From Urechis unicinctus (Eukaryota; Annelida; Polychaeta; Xenopneusta; Urechidae), in assembly GCA_034190875.2 (NCBI GenBank), contig CM067349.1:34579401-34643400 (forward strand): DNA of 64,000 nucleotides, read 5' to 3'. The translations under genes and the position numbers were made by a program. Shown here piece by piece: positions 62,920 through 64,000 of the stretch (the first letter of the stretch is position 1; each line of letters begins with the position of its first letter). Below the pieces are notes generated by a model, which saw only the letters and a program-made list of their open reading frames with translations, was not told the DNA's origin and did no database searches.

Positions 62920-63290
62920 CATTTTAGACCAATACCCACGTGCAGAGATGGTTAGTTATAGACCGATACGCACAAGCGATGATGGGTAGCTATAGACCGA
63001 TACTCATATATTAAGCTGTTTACCGATACCCACAAGCAGCGAAAGTGATTTATAGACCGGCGCACATAAGCAGTAATGGTGAATTTTAGACCAATACTCA
63101 CGATCGGTTAGGTGGTGTTAGACACAAGTACTAACTTATAATGAAGTTGAATTACATACCGATACTCACAAGTAGTAAAGAGGAGTTATATACCAATCCC
63201 CACAAAAATGATGGGGAGCTACAGACCGAAACCCACAAGCAGTGAATGGCTGTTAAAGACCGACCCTCACAAGCAGTGAATGGTAGGAAG
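62920..63290 (+). repeat. Degenerate minisatellite, ~35-45-bp unit, about nine copies
   Basis: The core 'agaccgatac.cacaagcag' followed by a 'tgaatgg.gag.tata' tail repeats with variation from about 62925 to 63285. The last units (63220-63285) are the best preserved. It contains no coding frame of interest. Confidence 0.85.
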
Positions 63291-64000
63291 ATAGCTTTAT
63301 ATGCCGTTACTTGGTGACAAAGCTGCCGCTGCAGTATTAGGTCCCACGAACGTAATCTTTAGTATTTTCTTAAGACATTTATTTACATTGATATGACAGT
63401 CAATGTTATTGCACAAATATTGCCCAACACGTTATTGAAGAACATAGTAGCTTAGATACTTCTGCGTAAAGCATGGCACCATTGGTACATCCATTCTTAG
63501 CTATATTGCCTCAAACCCACATATATCAAATGGCCAGCATTGCGTACCACCCTGCCGCCCTTTTTATCTAAGAAAGTGAGCTTGGCTGATATCGACCCTA
63601 GGTTACTGTTGCAAGTGTAAGAGGTTTCTTAAAGATGCAGATAGTGTTAATAATGCTTAATAATTATGAAATCATGGTAAATTAAGATAACTAACTACCC
63701 CCTCCTCCCGCCCCTAGCCCCCACATATGTTTCCACCTGCCCCCATAAGGACACAGATGTTCATTATCCATTGTCCGGCAAACTTTAAGATGCCAGCCCC
63801 AAGAGGTTCAAACTGTGTTCGCCTAATGTAAAAGAAAATAAGGTCTTGTGGTAATCGTCAGAAATTACTTCACAACCCAACCGCAAGACGAGGCACGCTA
63901 TCATGGTTGGACGGTAGAGAGCAATTAAGGTATCGTCTCGGGTCTTTGATAATGAGGGGAGTTTTAATCGACGGACACGGCATGTGTGTGGGGGGGGGAG
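63291..64000. other. Unexplained sequence with a C-rich patch and terminal G run
   Basis: No gene is recognised. 63697-63750 is strongly C-rich on the plus strand ('ccccctcctcccgcccc'). The window ends in a GT tract followed by a run of nine G. Confidence 0.45.

Overview
The window is non-coding, AT-rich eukaryotic DNA. I see no intact host gene, tRNA, rRNA, operon or CRISPR array. Nearly all open frames are short and either unrecognisable or by-products of simple repeats. The recognisable proteins are broken eukaryotic DNA-transposon proteins: a Ginger1-type integrase with an OTU protease domain, a YqaJ-type exonuclease and a Tigger/pogo transposase. With several long TA microsatellites, this suggests an invertebrate animal, perhaps an aquatic one such as a mollusc. 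That attribution is inference and weak.

The backbone is a family of very long repeats with a unit of roughly 10 kb. Three younger copies can be followed by eye: copy A (about 3473-12470), copy B (38358-45170, resuming at 49310) and copy C (49846-60715). Older, more diverged or partial copies lie at 1-490, 12545-12930, 20785-21610, 29975-30190, 31660-32360 and 60950-61140. Segment order is kept (segment P, then P2, then Q, then P again), so this looks like a decayed tandem macrosatellite or serial segmental duplication. Inside the unit are nested tandem duplications with periods of about 120, 155 and 265 bp.

Three transposons sit in or between these units. (1) A 3398-bp Ginger1 element at 45594-48991 has TGT...ACA ends, palindrome-rich inverted repeats and a perfect CCGG target duplication. 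Its transposase is broken by frameshifts and lacks the zinc finger. (2) A 1707-bp element at 40764-42470 interrupts copy B. Copies A and C supply the empty site, giving exact ends with an AT duplication, and it carries a decayed YqaJ exonuclease frame; I assign it tentatively to ISL2EU. (3) An internally deleted Tigger-like element at 23885-25611 lies in a TA-rich satellite that itself has about 310-bp units.

By region: 1-3472 holds an old repeat copy, a TA/GA microsatellite and unexplained sequence; 3473-12930 is copy A plus an older fragment; 12931-23044 is mostly unexplained, with small duplications and an old copy; 23045-25980 is the AT satellite with Tigger; 25981-38357 is unexplained sequence with scattered old repeat pieces and a 30-base G run; 38358-45593 is copy B with the YqaJ element and an LTR-like insertion; 45594-48991 is Ginger1; 49000-61560 is copy C and duplications; 61906-62312 is a TA/TC microsatellite; 62920-63290 is a minisatellite; the rest is unexplained. 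Nothing here appears able to encode a working protein.
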